A DNA stretch of 64,000 nt from Nomia melanderi (Eukaryota > Arthropoda > Insecta > Hymenoptera > Halictidae): NCBI RefSeq assembly GCF_051020985.1, contig NW_027475140.1, positions 124,001 through 188,000 of the forward strand, written 5' to 3'. Position numbers and translations under genes: made by a program. Positions 49,416 through 62,112 of the stretch are shown here, piece after piece. The notes beneath the pieces were generated by a model. It was not told the origin of the DNA. It saw nothing but the letters and a program-made list of their open reading frames with translations, and did no database searches. Position 1 is the stretch's first letter. Each line of letters starts with the position of its first letter.

Positions 49416-50577
49416 CTGGCCAGATTCATGCGCCAGGGCCTCCTACAGACAATGCACTATGATTTATTGCGCTATCTGTAATAGCACCCGAGATATCACC
49501 AGATCTATATTGGATTTTCCCCTGACCCTGAGTATCCGGCCCCATGAGACTGTGGTTTTCTCGGCCCCTGGTGGTCCGAGGTCGTTCCCGTTGCACAGAT
49601 TCATGCGCCAGGGCCTCCTGCAGATAATTCACTTTGGTTTATTGCACTATCTCTAATAGCACCCGAGATATCACCAGATATATACTGGATTTTCCCCTGA
49701 CCCTGAGTGTCCGGCCCCATGAGACTGTGGTTTTCTCGGCCCCTCGTGGTCCGAGGTCGTTCCCGCTGCACAGATTCATGCGCCAGGGCCTCCTACAGAC
49801 AATGCACTTTGGTTTATTACGCTATCTCTAATAGCACCCGAGATATCACCAGATATATACTGGATTTTCCCCTGACCCTGAGTGTCCGGCCCCATGAGAC
49901 GGTGGTTGTCTCGGCCCCGGGTGGTCCTAGGTCGTTCCCGCTGCACAGATTCATGCGCCAGGGCCTCCTACAGACAATGCACTTTGATTTATTGCGCTAT
50001 CTGTAATAGCACCCGAGATATCACCAGATCTATATTGGATTTTCCCCTGACCCTGAGTATCCGGCCCCATGAGACTGTGGTTTTTTCGGCCCCTGGTGGT
50101 CCGAGGTCGTTCCCGCTGCACAGATTCATGCGCCAGGGCCTCCTGCAGATAATTCACTTTGGTTTATTGCGCTATCTCTAATAGCACCCGAGATATCACC
50201 AGATATATATTGGATTTTCCCCTGACCCTGAGTGTCCGGCCCCATGAGACTGTGGTTTTCTCGGCCCCTGGTGGTCCGAGGTCGTTCCCGCTGCACAGAT
50301 TCATGCGCCAGGGCCTCCTACAGTCAATGCACTTTGATTTATTGCGCTATCTGTAATAGCACACGAGATATCACCAGATATATAATGGATTTTACCCTGA
50401 CCATGAGGGTCCGGCCCCATGAGACTGTGGTATTTTCGGCCCCTGGTGGTCCGACGTCGTTCCCGCTGCACAGATTCATGCGCCAGGGCCTCCTACAGAC
50501 AATGCACTTTGATTTATTGCGCTATCTGTAATAGCACCCGAGATATCACCAGATATATATTGGATTTTACCCTGACC

Positions 50578-50753
50578 CTGAGCGTCCGGCCCCATGAGAC
50601 GGTGGTTGTCTCGGCCCCAGGAGGTCCGAGGACGTTCCCGCTTGCACAGATTCATGCGCCAGGGCATCCTGCAGATAATTCACTTTGGTTTATTGCGCTA
50701 TCTCTAATAGCACCCGAGATATCACCAGATATATACTGGATTTTCCCCTGACC
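50578..50753 (+). repeat. 176-bp monomer with inserted T (fourth)
   Basis: CCCGCTTGCACAG at about 50,638-50,650, in the same neighbourhood as the third case at an offset of 2,976 bp. Confidence 0.85.
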
Positions 50754-51453
50754 CTGAGTGTCCGGCCCCATGAGACTGAGGTTTTCTCGGCCCCTGGTGG
50801 TCCGAGGTCGTTCCCGCTGCACAGATTCATCCGCCAGGGCCTCCTACAGACAATGCACTTTGATTTATTGCGCTATCTGTAATAGCACCCGAGATATCAC
50901 CAGATATATATTGGATTTTTCACTGACCCTGAGTGTCCGGCCCCATGAGACGGTGGTTGTCTCGGCCCCTGGGGGTCCGAGGACGTTCCCGCTGCACAGA
51001 TTCATGCGCCAGGGCATCCTGCAGATAATTCACTTTGGTTTATTGCGCTATCTCTAATAGCACCCGAGATATCACCAGATATATACTGGATTTTCCCCTG
51101 ACCCTGAGTGTCCGGCCCCATGAGACTGAGGTTTTCTCGGCCCCTGGTGGTCCGAGGTCGTTCCCGCTGCACAGATTCATCCGCCAGGGCCTCCTACAGA
51201 CAATGCACTTTGATTTATTGCGCTATCTGTAATAGCACCCGAGATATCACCAGATATATATTGGATTTTTCACTGACCCTGAGTGTCCGGCCCCATGAGA
51301 CGGTGGTTGTCTCGGCCCCTGGGGGTCCGAGGACGTTCCCGCTGCACAGATTCATGCGCCAGGGCATCCTGCAGATAATTCACTTTGGTTTATTGCGCTA
51401 TCTCTAATAGCACCCGAGATATCACCAGATATATACTGGATTTTCCCCTGACC
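50754..51453 (+). repeat. Two-monomer (350-bp) tandem duplication
   Basis: Monomer pairs 50,754-51,103 and 51,104-51,453 appear the same. Each has GACTGAGGTTTTC and CATCCGCCAGGG in its first monomer and GGGGGTCCGAGGACG with GGGCATCCTGC in its second. The equivalent place in the 17-monomer unit has only one pair. This is the exact insertion that turns 17 monomers into 19. Confidence 0.88.
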
Positions 51454-52134
51454 CTGAGTGTCCGGCTCCATGGGACTGTGGTTTTCTCGGCCCCTGGTGG
51501 TCCGAGGTCGTTCCCGCTGCACAGATTCATGCGCCAGGGCCTCCTACAGACAATGCACTTTGATTTATTGCGCTATCTGTAATAGCACCCGAGATATCAC
51601 CAGATCTATATTGGATTTTCCCCTGACCCTGAGTGTCCGGCCCCATGAGACTGTGGTTTTCTCTGCCCCTTGTGGTCCGAGGATGTTCCCCTTGCACCGA
51701 TTCATGCGCAAGGGCCTCCTGCAGATAATTCACTTTGGTTTATTGCGCAATCTGTAATAGCACCCGAGATATCACCAGATATATATTGGATTTTACCCTG
51801 ACCCTGAGTGTCCGGCCCCATGAGACTGTGGTTTTCTCGGCCCCTGGTGGTCCGGGGTCGTTCCCGTTGCACAGATTCATGCGCCAGGGCCTCCTGCAGA
51901 TAATTCACTTTGGTTTATTGCGCTATCTCTAATAGCACCCGAGATATCACCAGATATATATTGGATTTTTCACTGACCCTGAGCGTCCGGCCCCATGAGA
52001 CGGTCGTTTTCTCGGCCCCTGGTGGTCCGAGGTCGTTCCCGCTGCACAGGTTCATGCGCCAGGGTCTCCTACAGACAATGCACTTTGATTTATTGCGCTA
52101 TCTGTAATAGCACCCGAGATATCACCACATATAT

Positions 52135-54410
52135 ATTGGATTTTTCCCTGACCCTGAATGTCCGGCCCCATGAGACTGCGGTTTTCTCGGCCCCTGGTGG
52201 TCCGAGGTCGTTCCCGCTGCACACATTCATGCGCCAGGGCCTCCTACAGACAATGCACTTTGATTTATTGCTCTATCTGTAATAGCACCAGAGATATCAC
52301 CAGATATATATTGGATTTTCCCCTGACCCTGAGTGTCCGGCCCCATGAGACTGTGGTTTTCTCGGCCCCTGGTGGTCCGAGGTCGTTCCCGCTGCACAGA
52401 TTCATGCGCCAGGGCCTCCTACAGACAATGCACTTTGATTTATTGCGCTATCTCTAATAGCGCCCGAGATATCACCAGATATATATTGGATTTTTCCCTG
52501 ACCCTGAGTGTCCGGCCCCATGAGACTGCGGTTTTCTCGGCCCCTGGTGGTCCGAGGTCGTTCCCGCTGCACACATTCATGCGCTAGGGCCTCCTACAGA
52601 CAATGCACTTTGATTTATTGCGCTATCTGTTATAGCACCCGAGATATCACCAGATATATATTGGATTTTACCCTGACCCTGAGTGTCCGGCCCCATGAGA
52701 CGGTCGTTTTCTCGGCCCCTGGTGGTCCGAGGTCGTTCCCGCTGCACAGGTTCATGCGCCAGGGTCTCCTACAGACAATGCACTTTGATTTATTGCGCTA
52801 TCTGTAATAGCACCCGAGATATCTCCACATATATATTGGATTTTTCCCTGACCCTGAATGTCCGGCCCCATGAGACTGTGGTTTTCTCGGCCCCTGGTGG
52901 TCCGAGGACGTTCCCGTTGCACAGATTCATGCGCCAGGGCCTCCTACAGACAATGCACTTTGATTTATTGCGCTATCTCTAATAGCACCCGAGATATCAC
53001 CAGATATATATTGGATTTTTCCCTGTCCCTGAGTGTCCGGCCCCATGAGACGGTGGTTTTCTCGGCCCCTGGTGGTCCGCGGTCGTTCCCGCTGCACAGA
53101 TTCATGCGCCAGGGCCTCCTGCAGATAATTCACTTTCGTTTATTGCGCTATCTCTAATAGCACCCGAGATATCACCAGATATATATTGGATTTTTCCCTT
53201 ACCCTGAGTGTCCGGCCCCATGAGACGGTGGTTTTCTCGGCCCCTGGTGGTCCTAGGTCGTTCCCGCTGCACAGATGCATGCGCCAGGGCCTCCTGCAGA
53301 TAATTCCCTTTGGCTTATTGCGCTATCTCTAATAGCACCCGAGATATCACCAGATATATATTGGATTTTTCCCTTACCCTGAGTGTCCGGCCCCATGAGA
53401 CGGTGGTTTTCTCGGCCCCTCGTGGTCCGAGGTCGTTCCCGCTGCACAGATTCATGCGCCAGGGCCTCCTACAGACAATGCACTTTGGTTTATTACGCTA
53501 TCTCTAATAGCACCCGAGATATCACCAGATATATACTGGATTTTCCCCTGACCCTGAGTGTCCGGCCCCATGAGACGGTGGTTGTCTCGGCCCCGGGTGG
53601 TCCTAGGTCGTTCCCGCTGCACAGATTCATGCGCCAGGGCCTCCTACAGACAATGCACTTTGATTTATTGCGCTATCTGTAATAGCACCCGAGATATCAC
53701 CAGATCTATATTGGATTTTCCCCTGACCCTGAGTATCCGGCCCCATGAGACTGTGGTTTTTTCGGCCCCTGGTGGTCCGAGGTCGTTCCCGCTGCACAGA
53801 TTCATGCGCCAGGGCCTCCTGCAGATAATTCACTTTGGTTTATTGCGCTATCTCTAATAGCACCCGAGATATCACCAGATATATATTGGATTTTCCCCTG
53901 ACCCTGAGTGTCCGGCCCCATGAGACTGTGGTTTTCTCGGCCCCTGGTGGTCCGAGGTCGTTCCCGCTGCACAGATTCATGCGCCAGGGCCTCCTACAGA
54001 CAATGCACTTTGATTTATTGCGCTATCTGTAATAGCACACGAGATATCACCAGATATATAATGGATTTTACCCTGACCATGAGGGTCCGGCCCCATGAGA
54101 CTGTGGTTTCTTCGGCCCCTGGTGGTCCGACGTCGTTCCCGCTGCACAGATTCATGCGCCAGGGCCTCCTACAGACAATGCACTTTGATTTGTTGCGCTA
54201 TCTGTAATAGCACCCGAGATATCACCAGATATATATTGGATTTTACCCTGACCCTGAGCGTCCGGCCCCATGAGACGGTGGTTGTCTCGGCCCCAGGAGG
54301 TCCGAGGACGTTCCCGCTTGCACAGATTCATGCGCCAGGGCATCCTGCAGATAATTCACTTTGGTTTATTGCGCTATCTCTAATAGCACCCGAGATATCA
54401 CCAGATATAT
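52135..54410 (+). repeat. 13-monomer tandem unit (2,276 bp), copy 1
   Basis: The period to the next copy is 2,276 bp (13x175+1; one 176-bp monomer inside). The unit contains the CTGAATGTCCGG/CACACATTC monomer, GCGCTAGGGCC, GATATCTCCACATAT, CCTGTCCCTGAG, the AvrII-type monomer, CTCGTGGTCCGAGG, the SmaI/AvrII-type monomer, TATATAATGG, GTCCGACGTCG and the inserted-T monomer. Every stretch I compared with the next copy is identical. Confidence 0.88.
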
Positions 54411-54429
54411 ATTGGATTTTTCCCTGACC
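54254..54429 (+). repeat. 176-bp monomer with inserted T (fifth)
   Basis: CCCGCTTGCACAG at about 54,314-54,326, near the end of the first 2,276-bp unit. The preceding monomer has TTTCTTCGGCC and TTTGTTGCGC, as does the sixth case. Confidence 0.85.
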
Positions 54430-56686
54430 CTGAATGTCCGGCCCCATGAGACTGCGGTTTTCTCGGCCCCTGGTGGTCCGAGGTCGTTCCCGCTGCACAC
54501 ATTCATGCGCCAGGGCCTCCTACAGACAATGCACTTTGATTTATTGCTCTATCTGTAATAGCACCAGAGATATCACCAGATATATATTGGATTTTCCCCT
54601 GACCCTGAGTGTCCGGCCCCATGAGACTGTGGTTTTCTCGGCCCCTGGTGGTCCGAGGTCGTTCCCGCTGCACAGATTCATGCGCCAGGGCCTCCTACAG
54701 ACAATGCACTTTGATTTATTGCGCTATCTCTAATAGCGCCCGAGATATCACCAGATATATATTGGATTTTTCCCTGACCCTGAGTGTCCGGCCCCATGAG
54801 ACTGCGGTTTTCTCGGCCCCTGGTGGTCCGAGGTCGTTCCCGCTGCACACATTCATGCGCTAGGGCCTCCTACAGACAATGCACTTTGATTTATTGCGCT
54901 ATCTGTTATAGCACCCGAGATATCACCAGATATATATTGGATTTTACCCTGACCCTGAGTGTCCGGCCCCATGAGACGGTCGTTTTCTCGGCCCCTGGTG
55001 GTCCGAGGTCGTTCCCGCTGCACAGGTTCATGCGCCAGGGTCTCCTACAGACAATGCACTTTGATTTATTGCGCTATCTGTAATAGCACCCGAGATATCT
55101 CCACATATATATTGGATTTTTCCCTGACCCTGAATGTCCGGCCCCATGAGACTGTGGTTTTCTCGGCCCCTGGTGGTCCGAGGACGTTCCCGTTGCACAG
55201 ATTCATGCGCCAGGGCCTCCTACAGACAATGCACTTTGATTTATTGCGCTATCTCTAATAGCACCCGAGATATCACCAGATATATATTGGATTTTTCCCT
55301 GTCCCTGAGTGTCCGGCCCCATGAGACGGTGGTTTTCTCGGCCCCTGGTGGTCCGCGGTCGTTCCCGCTGCACAGATTCATGCGCCAGGGCCTCCTGCAG
55401 ATAATTCACTTTCGTTTATTGCGCTATCTCTAATAGCACCCGAGATATCACCAGATATATATTGGATTTTTCCCTTACCCTGAGTGTCCGGCCCCATGAG
55501 ACGGTGGTTTTCTCGGCCCCTGGTGGTCCTAGGTCGTTCCCGCTGCACAGATGCATGCGCCAGGGCCTCCTGCAGATAATTCCCTTTGGCTTATTGCGCT
55601 ATCTCTAATAGCACCCGAGATATCACCAGATATATATTGGATTTTTCCCTTACCCTGAGTGTCCGGCCCCATGAGACGGTGGTTTTCTCGGCCCCTCGTG
55701 GTCCGAGGTCGTTCCCGCTGCACAGATTCATGCGCCAGGGCCTCCTACAGACAATGCACTTTGGTTTATTACGCTATCTCTAATAGCACCCGAGATATCA
55801 CCAGATATATACTGGATTTTCCCCTGACCCTGAGTGTCCGGCCCCATGAGACGGTGGTTGTCTCGGCCCCGGGTGGTCCTAGGTCGTTCCCGCTGCACAG
55901 ATTCATGCGCCAGGGCCTCCTACAGACAATGCACTTTGATTTATTGCGCTATCTGTAATAGCACCCGAGATATCACCAGATCTATATTGGATTTTCCCCT
56001 GACCCTGAGTATCCGGCCCCATGAGACTGTGGTTTTTTCGGCCCCTGGTGGTCCGAGGTCGTTCCCGCTGCACAGATTCATGCGCCAGGGCCTCCTGCAG
56101 ATAATTCACTTTGGTTTATTGCGCTATCTCTAATAGCACCCGAGATATCACCAGATATATATTGGATTTTCCCCTGACCCTGAGTGTCCGGCCCCATGAG
56201 ACTGTGGTTTTCTCGGCCCCTGGTGGTCCGAGGTCGTTCCCGCTGCACAGATTCATGCGCCAGGGCCTCCTACAGACAATGCACTTTGATTTATTGCGCT
56301 ATCTGTAATAGCACACGAGATATCACCAGATATATAATGGATTTTACCCTGACCATGAGGGTCCGGCCCCATGAGACTGTGGTTTCTTCGGCCCCTGGTG
56401 GTCCGACGTCGTTCCCGCTGCACAGATTCATGCGCCAGGGCCTCCTACAGACAATGCACTTTGATTTGTTGCGCTATCTGTAATAGCACCCGAGATATCA
56501 CCAGATATATATTGGATTTTACCCTGACCCTGAGCGTCCGGCCCCATGAGACGGTGGTTGTCTCGGCCCCAGGAGGTCCGAGGACGTTCCCGCTTGCACA
56601 GATTCATGCGCCAGGGCATCCTGCAGATAATTCACTTTGGTTTATTGCGCTATCTCTAATAGCACCCGAGATATCACCAGATATAT
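54411..56686 (+). repeat. 13-monomer tandem unit (2,276 bp), copy 2
   Basis: This is the second copy of 52,135-54,410, apparently without differences. It ends near 56,683, where TATACTGG appears instead of TATATTGG. Its last part overlaps the start of the 15,404-bp duplication (56,394), so the 41-kb and 56-kb blocks join this unit through shared AatII-type and inserted-T monomers. Confidence 0.88.
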
Positions 56687-59600
56687 ACTGGATTTTCCCC
56701 TGACCCTGAGTGTCCGGCCCCATGAGACTGAGGTTTTCTCGGCCCCTGGTGGTCCGAGGTCGTTCCCGCTGCACAGATTCATCCGCCAGGGCCTCCTACA
56801 GACAATGCACTTTGATTTATTGCGCTATCTGTAATAGCACCCGAGATATCACCAGATATATATTGGATTTTTCACTGACCCTGAGTGTCCGGCCCCATGA
56901 GACGGTGGTTGTCTCGGCCCCTGGGGGTCCGAGGACGTTCCCGCTGCACAGATTCATGCGCCAGGGCCTCCTGCAGATAATTCACTTTGGTTTATTGCGC
57001 TATCTCTAATAGCACCCGAGATATCAAGAGATATATACTGGATTTTCCCCTGACCCTGAGTGTCCGGCTCCATGGGACTGTGGTTTTCTCGGCCCCTGGT
57101 GGTCCGAGGTCGTTCCCGCTGCACAGATTCATGCGCCGGGGCCTCCTACAGACAATGCACTTTGATTTATTGCGCTATCTGTAATAGCACCCGAGATATC
57201 ACCAGATATATATTGGATTTTTCACTGACCCTGAGCGTCCGGCCCCATGAGACGGTCGTTTTCTCGGGCCCTGGTGGTCCGAGGTCGTTCCCGCTGCACA
57301 GATTCATGCGCCAGGGCCTCCTACAAACAATGCACTTTGATTTATTGCGCTATCTGTAATAGCACCCGAGATATCACCACATATATATTGGATTTTTCCC
57401 TGACCCTGAGTGTCCGGCCCCGTGAGACGGTGGATGTCTCGGCCCCTGATGGTCCGAGATCGTTCCCGCTGCACAGATTCATGCGCCAGGGCCTCCTGCA
57501 GACAATTCACTTTGGTTTATTGCGCTATCTCTAATAGCACCCGAGATATCACCAGATATATATTGGATTTTTCCCCGACCCTGAGTGTCCGGCCCCATGA
57601 GACGGTGGTTTTCTCGGCCGCTGGTGGTCCGAGGTCGTTCCCGCTGGCCAGATTCATGCGCCAGGGTCTCCTACAGACAATGCACTATGATTTATTGCGC
57701 TATCTGTAATAGCACCCGAGATATCACCAGATCTATATTGGATTTTCCCCTGACCCTGAGTATCCGGCCCCATGAGACTGTGGTTTTCTTGGCCCCTGGT
57801 GGTCCGAGGTCGTTCCCGTTGCACAGATTCATGCGCCAGGGCCTCCTGCAGATAATTCACTTTGGTTTATTGCGCTATCTCTAATAGCACCCGAGATATC
57901 ACCAGATATATATTGGATTTTTCACTGACCCTGAGCGTCCGGCCCCTTGAGACGGTCGTTTTCTCGGCCCCTGGTGGTCCGAGAACGTTCCCGCTGAACA
58001 GGTTCATGCGCCAGCGTCTCCTACAGACAATGCACTTTGATTTATTGCGCTATCTGTAATAGCACCCGAGATATCACCAGATATATATTGGATTTTTCAC
58101 TGACCCTGAGTGTCCTGCCCCATGAGACGGTGGTTTTCTCGGCCCCTGGTGTTCCGAGGTCGTTCCCGCTGCACAGATTCATGCGCCAGGGCCTCCTACA
58201 GACAATGCACTTTGATTTATTGCGCTATCTCTAATAGCGCCCGAGATATCACCAGATATATATTGGATTTTTCCCTGACCCTGAGTGTCCGGCCCCATGA
58301 GACTGCGGTTTTCTCGGCCCCTGGTGGTCCGAGGTCGTTCCTGCTGCACAGATTCATGCGCCAGGGCCTCCTGCAGACAATTCACTTTGGTTTATTGCGC
58401 TATCTCTAATAGCACCCGAGATATCACCAGATATATATTGGATTTTTCCCCGACCCTGAGTGTCCGGCCCCATGAGACGGTGGTTTTCTCGGCCGCTGGT
58501 GGTCCGAGGTCGTTCCCGCTGGCCAGATTCATGCGCCAGGGTCTCCTACAGACAATGCACTATGATTTATTGCGCTATCTGTAATAGCACCCGAGATATC
58601 ACCAGATCTATATTGGATTTTCCCCTGACCCTGAGTATCCGGCCCCATGAGACTGTGGTTTTCTTGGCCCCTGGTGGTCCGAGGTCGTTCCCGTTGCACA
58701 GATTCATGCGCCAGGGCCTCCTGCAGATAATTCACTTTTGTTTATTGCGCTATCTCTAATAGCACCCGAGATATCACCAGATATATATTGGATTTTTCAC
58801 TGACCCTGAGCGTCCGGCCCCATGAGACGGTCGTTTTCTCGGCCCCTGGTGGTCCGAGAACGTTCCCGCTGAACAGGTTCATGCGCCAGCGTCTCCTACA
58901 GACAATGCACTTTGATTTATTGCGCTATCTGTAATAGCACCCGAGATATCACCAGATATATATTGGATTTTTCACTGACCCTGAGTGTCCTGCCCCATGA
59001 GACGGTGGTTTTCTCGGCCCCTGGTGTTCCGAGGTCGTTCCCGCTGCACAGATTCATGCGCCAGGGCCTCCTACAGACAATGCACTTTGATTTATTGCGC
59101 TATCTCTAATAGCGCCCGAGATATCACCAGATATATATTGGATTTTTCCCTGACCCTGAGTGTCCGGCCCCATGAGACTGCGGTTTTCTCGGCCCCTGGT
59201 GGTCCGAGGTCGTTCCTGCTGCACAGATTCATGCGCCAGGGCCTCCTGCAGACAATTCACTTTGGTTTATTGCGCTATCTCTAATAGCACCCGAGATATC
59301 ACCCGATATATATTGGATTTTTCCCCGACCCTGAGTGTCCGGCCCCATGAGACGGTGGTTTTCTCGGCCGCTGGTGGTCCGCGGTCGTTCCCGCTGGACA
59401 GATTCATGCGCCAGGGCCTCCTACAGACAATGCACTATGATTTATTGCGCTATTTGTAATAGCACCCGAGATATCACCAGATCTGTATTGGATTTTCCCC
59501 TGACCCTGAGTATCCGGCCCCATGAGACTGTGGTTTTCTCGGCCCCTGGTGGTCCGAGGTCGTTCCCGTTGCACAGATTCATGCGCCAGGGCCTCCTGCA

Positions 59601-62112
59601 GATAATTCACTTTGGTTTATTGCGCTATCTCTAATAGCACCCGAGATATCACCAGATATATATTGGATTTTTCACTGACCCTGAGCGTCCGGCCCCATGA
59701 GACGGTGGTTTTCTCGGCCCCTGGTGTTCCGAGGTCGTTCCCGCTGCACAGATTCATGCGCCAGGGCCTCCTACAGACAATGCACTTTGATTTATTGCGC
59801 TATCTCTAATAGCGCCCGAGATATCACCAGATATATATTGGATTTTTCCCTGACCCTGAGTGTCCGGCCCCATGAGACTGCGGTTTTCTCGGCCCCTGGT
59901 GGTCCGAGGTCGTTCCCGCTGCACAGAATCATGCGCCAGGGCTTCCTGCAGACAATGCAATTTGATTTATCGCGCTATATCTAATAGCCCCCGAGATATC
60001 ACCAGATATATAATGGATTTTTCCCTGACCCCCACAGTCCGGCCCCATGAGACGGTGGTTTTCTCGGCCGCTGGTGGTCCGCGGTCGTTCCCGCTGGACA
60101 GATTCATGCGCCAGGGCCTCCTACAGACAATGCACTATGATTTATTGCGCTATCTGTAATAGCACCCGATATATCACCAGATCTATATTGGATTTTCCCC
60201 TGACCCTGAGTATCCGGCCCCATGAGACTGTGGTTTTCTCGGCCCCTGGTGGTCCGAGGTCGTTCCCGTTGCACAGATTCATGCGCCAGGGCCTCCTGCA
60301 GATAATTCACTTTGGTTTATTGCGCTATCTCTAATAGCACCCGAGATATCACCAGATATATATTGGATTTTTCACTGACCCTGAGCGTCCGGCCCCATGA
60401 GACGGTCGTTTTCTCGGCCCCTGGTGGTCCGAGAACGCTCCCGCTGAACAGGTTCATGCGCCAGCGTCTCCTACAGACAATGCACTTTGATTTATTGCGC
60501 TATCTGTAATAGCACCCGAGATATCACCAGATATATATTGGATTTTTCACTGACCCTGAGTGTCCTGCCCCATGAGACGGTGGTTTTCTCGGCCCCTGGT
60601 GTTCCGAGGTCGTTCCCGCTGCACAGATTCATGCGCCAGGGCCTCCTACAGACAATGCACTTTGATTTATAGCGCTATCTCTATTAGCGCCCGAGATATC
60701 ACCAGATATATATTGGATTTTTCCCTGACCCTGAGTGTCCGGCCCCATGAGACTGCGGTTTTCTCGGCCCCTGGTGGTCCGAGGTCGTTCCTGCTGCACA
60801 GATTCATGCGCCAGGGCCTCCTGCAGACAATTCACTTTGGTTTATTGCGCTATCTCTAATAGCACCCGAGATATCACCCGATATATATTGGATTTTACCC
60901 CGACCCTGAGTGTCCGGCCCCATGAGATGGTGGTTTTCTCGGCCGCTGGTGGTCCGAGGTCGTTCCTGCTGCACAGATTCATGCGCCAGGGCCTCCTGCA
61001 GACAATTCACTTTGGTTTATTGCGCTATCTCTAATAGCACCCGAGATATCACCCGATATATATTGGATTTTACCCCGACCCTGAGTGTCCGGCCCCATGA
61101 GATGGTGGTTTTCTCGGCCGCTGGTGGTCCGAGGTCGTTCCCGCTGGCCAGATTCATGCGCCAGGGCCTCCTACAGACAATGCACTATGATTTATTGCGC
61201 TATTTGTAATAGCACCCGAGATATCACCAGATCTATATTGGATTTTCCCCTGACCCTGAGTATCCGGCCCCATGAGACTGTGGTTTTCTCGGCCCCTGGT
61301 GGTCCGAGGTCGTTCCCGTTGCACAGATTCATGCGCCAGGGCCTCCTGCAGATAATTCACTTTGGTTTATTGCGCTATCTCTAATAGCACCCGAGATATC
61401 ACCAGATATATATTGGATTTTTCACAGACCCTGAGCGTCCGGCCCCATGAGACGGTGGTTTTCTCGGCCCCTGGTGTTCCGAGGTCGTTCCCGCTGCACA
61501 GATTCATGCGCCAGGGCCTCCTACAGACAATGCACTTTGATTTATTGCGCTATCTCTAATAGCGCCCGAGATATCACCAGATATATATTGGATTTTTCCC
61601 TGACCCTAAGTGTCCGGCCCCATGAGACTGCGGTTTTCTCGGCCCCTGGTGGTCCGAGGTCGTTCCCGCTGCACAGATTCATGCGCCAGGGCCTCCTGCA
61701 GACAATTCACTTTGGTTTATTGCGCTATCTCTAATAGCACCCGAGATATCACCAGATATATATTGGATTTTTCCCCGACCCTGAGTGTCCGGCCCCATGA
61801 GACGGTGGTTTTCTCGGCCGCTGGTGGTCCGAGGTCGTTCCCGCTGGCCAGATTCATGCGCCAGGGCCTCCTACAGACAATGCACTATGATTTATTGCGC
61901 TATCTGTAATAGCACCCGAGATATCACCAGATCTATATTGGATTTTCCCCTGACCCTGAGTATCCGGCCCCATGAGACTGTGGTTTTCTCGGCCCCTGGT
62001 GGTCCGAGGTCGTTCCCGTTGCACAGATTCATGCGCCAGGGCCTCCTGCAGATAATTCACTTTGGTTTATTGCACTATCTCTAATAGCACCCGAGATATC
62101 ACCAGATATATA
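56394..62112 (+). repeat. 5.7-kb segmental duplication, copy 2
   Basis: This is the second copy of 40,990-46,708, with the two differences at 59,250 and 60,684. It contains the internal 175-bp duplication of the GAGATGGTGGTTTTC monomer (60,9xx and 61,1xx), as copy 1 does at 45,5xx and 45,7xx. At the right end the array switches to the 22.4-kb type, not to the SmaI-type monomers that follow copy 1. Confidence 0.9.
56530..56705 (+). repeat. 176-bp monomer with inserted T (sixth)
   Basis: CCCGCTTGCACAG at about 56,590-56,602. It is shared both with the fifth case (2,276 bp upstream) and with the second (15,404 bp upstream), so it sits at the overlap of two duplications. Confidence 0.85.

Larger units (their letters stand above)
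49416..52741 (+). repeat. 19-monomer HOR unit (3,326 bp), expanded copy 2
   Basis: This unit follows the 2,976-bp unit but is 350 bp longer. Up to about 51,106 the offset to copy 1 is 2,976 bp; from about 51,385 on it is 3,326 bp. The difference is the two-monomer pair (CATCCGCCAGGG monomer plus GGGGGTCCGAGGACG monomer) present twice in succession here. After about 52,741 the sequence follows the 38.4-kb region (CTGCACAGGTTC) instead of the CTGGCCAGATTC unit start. Confidence 0.85.
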
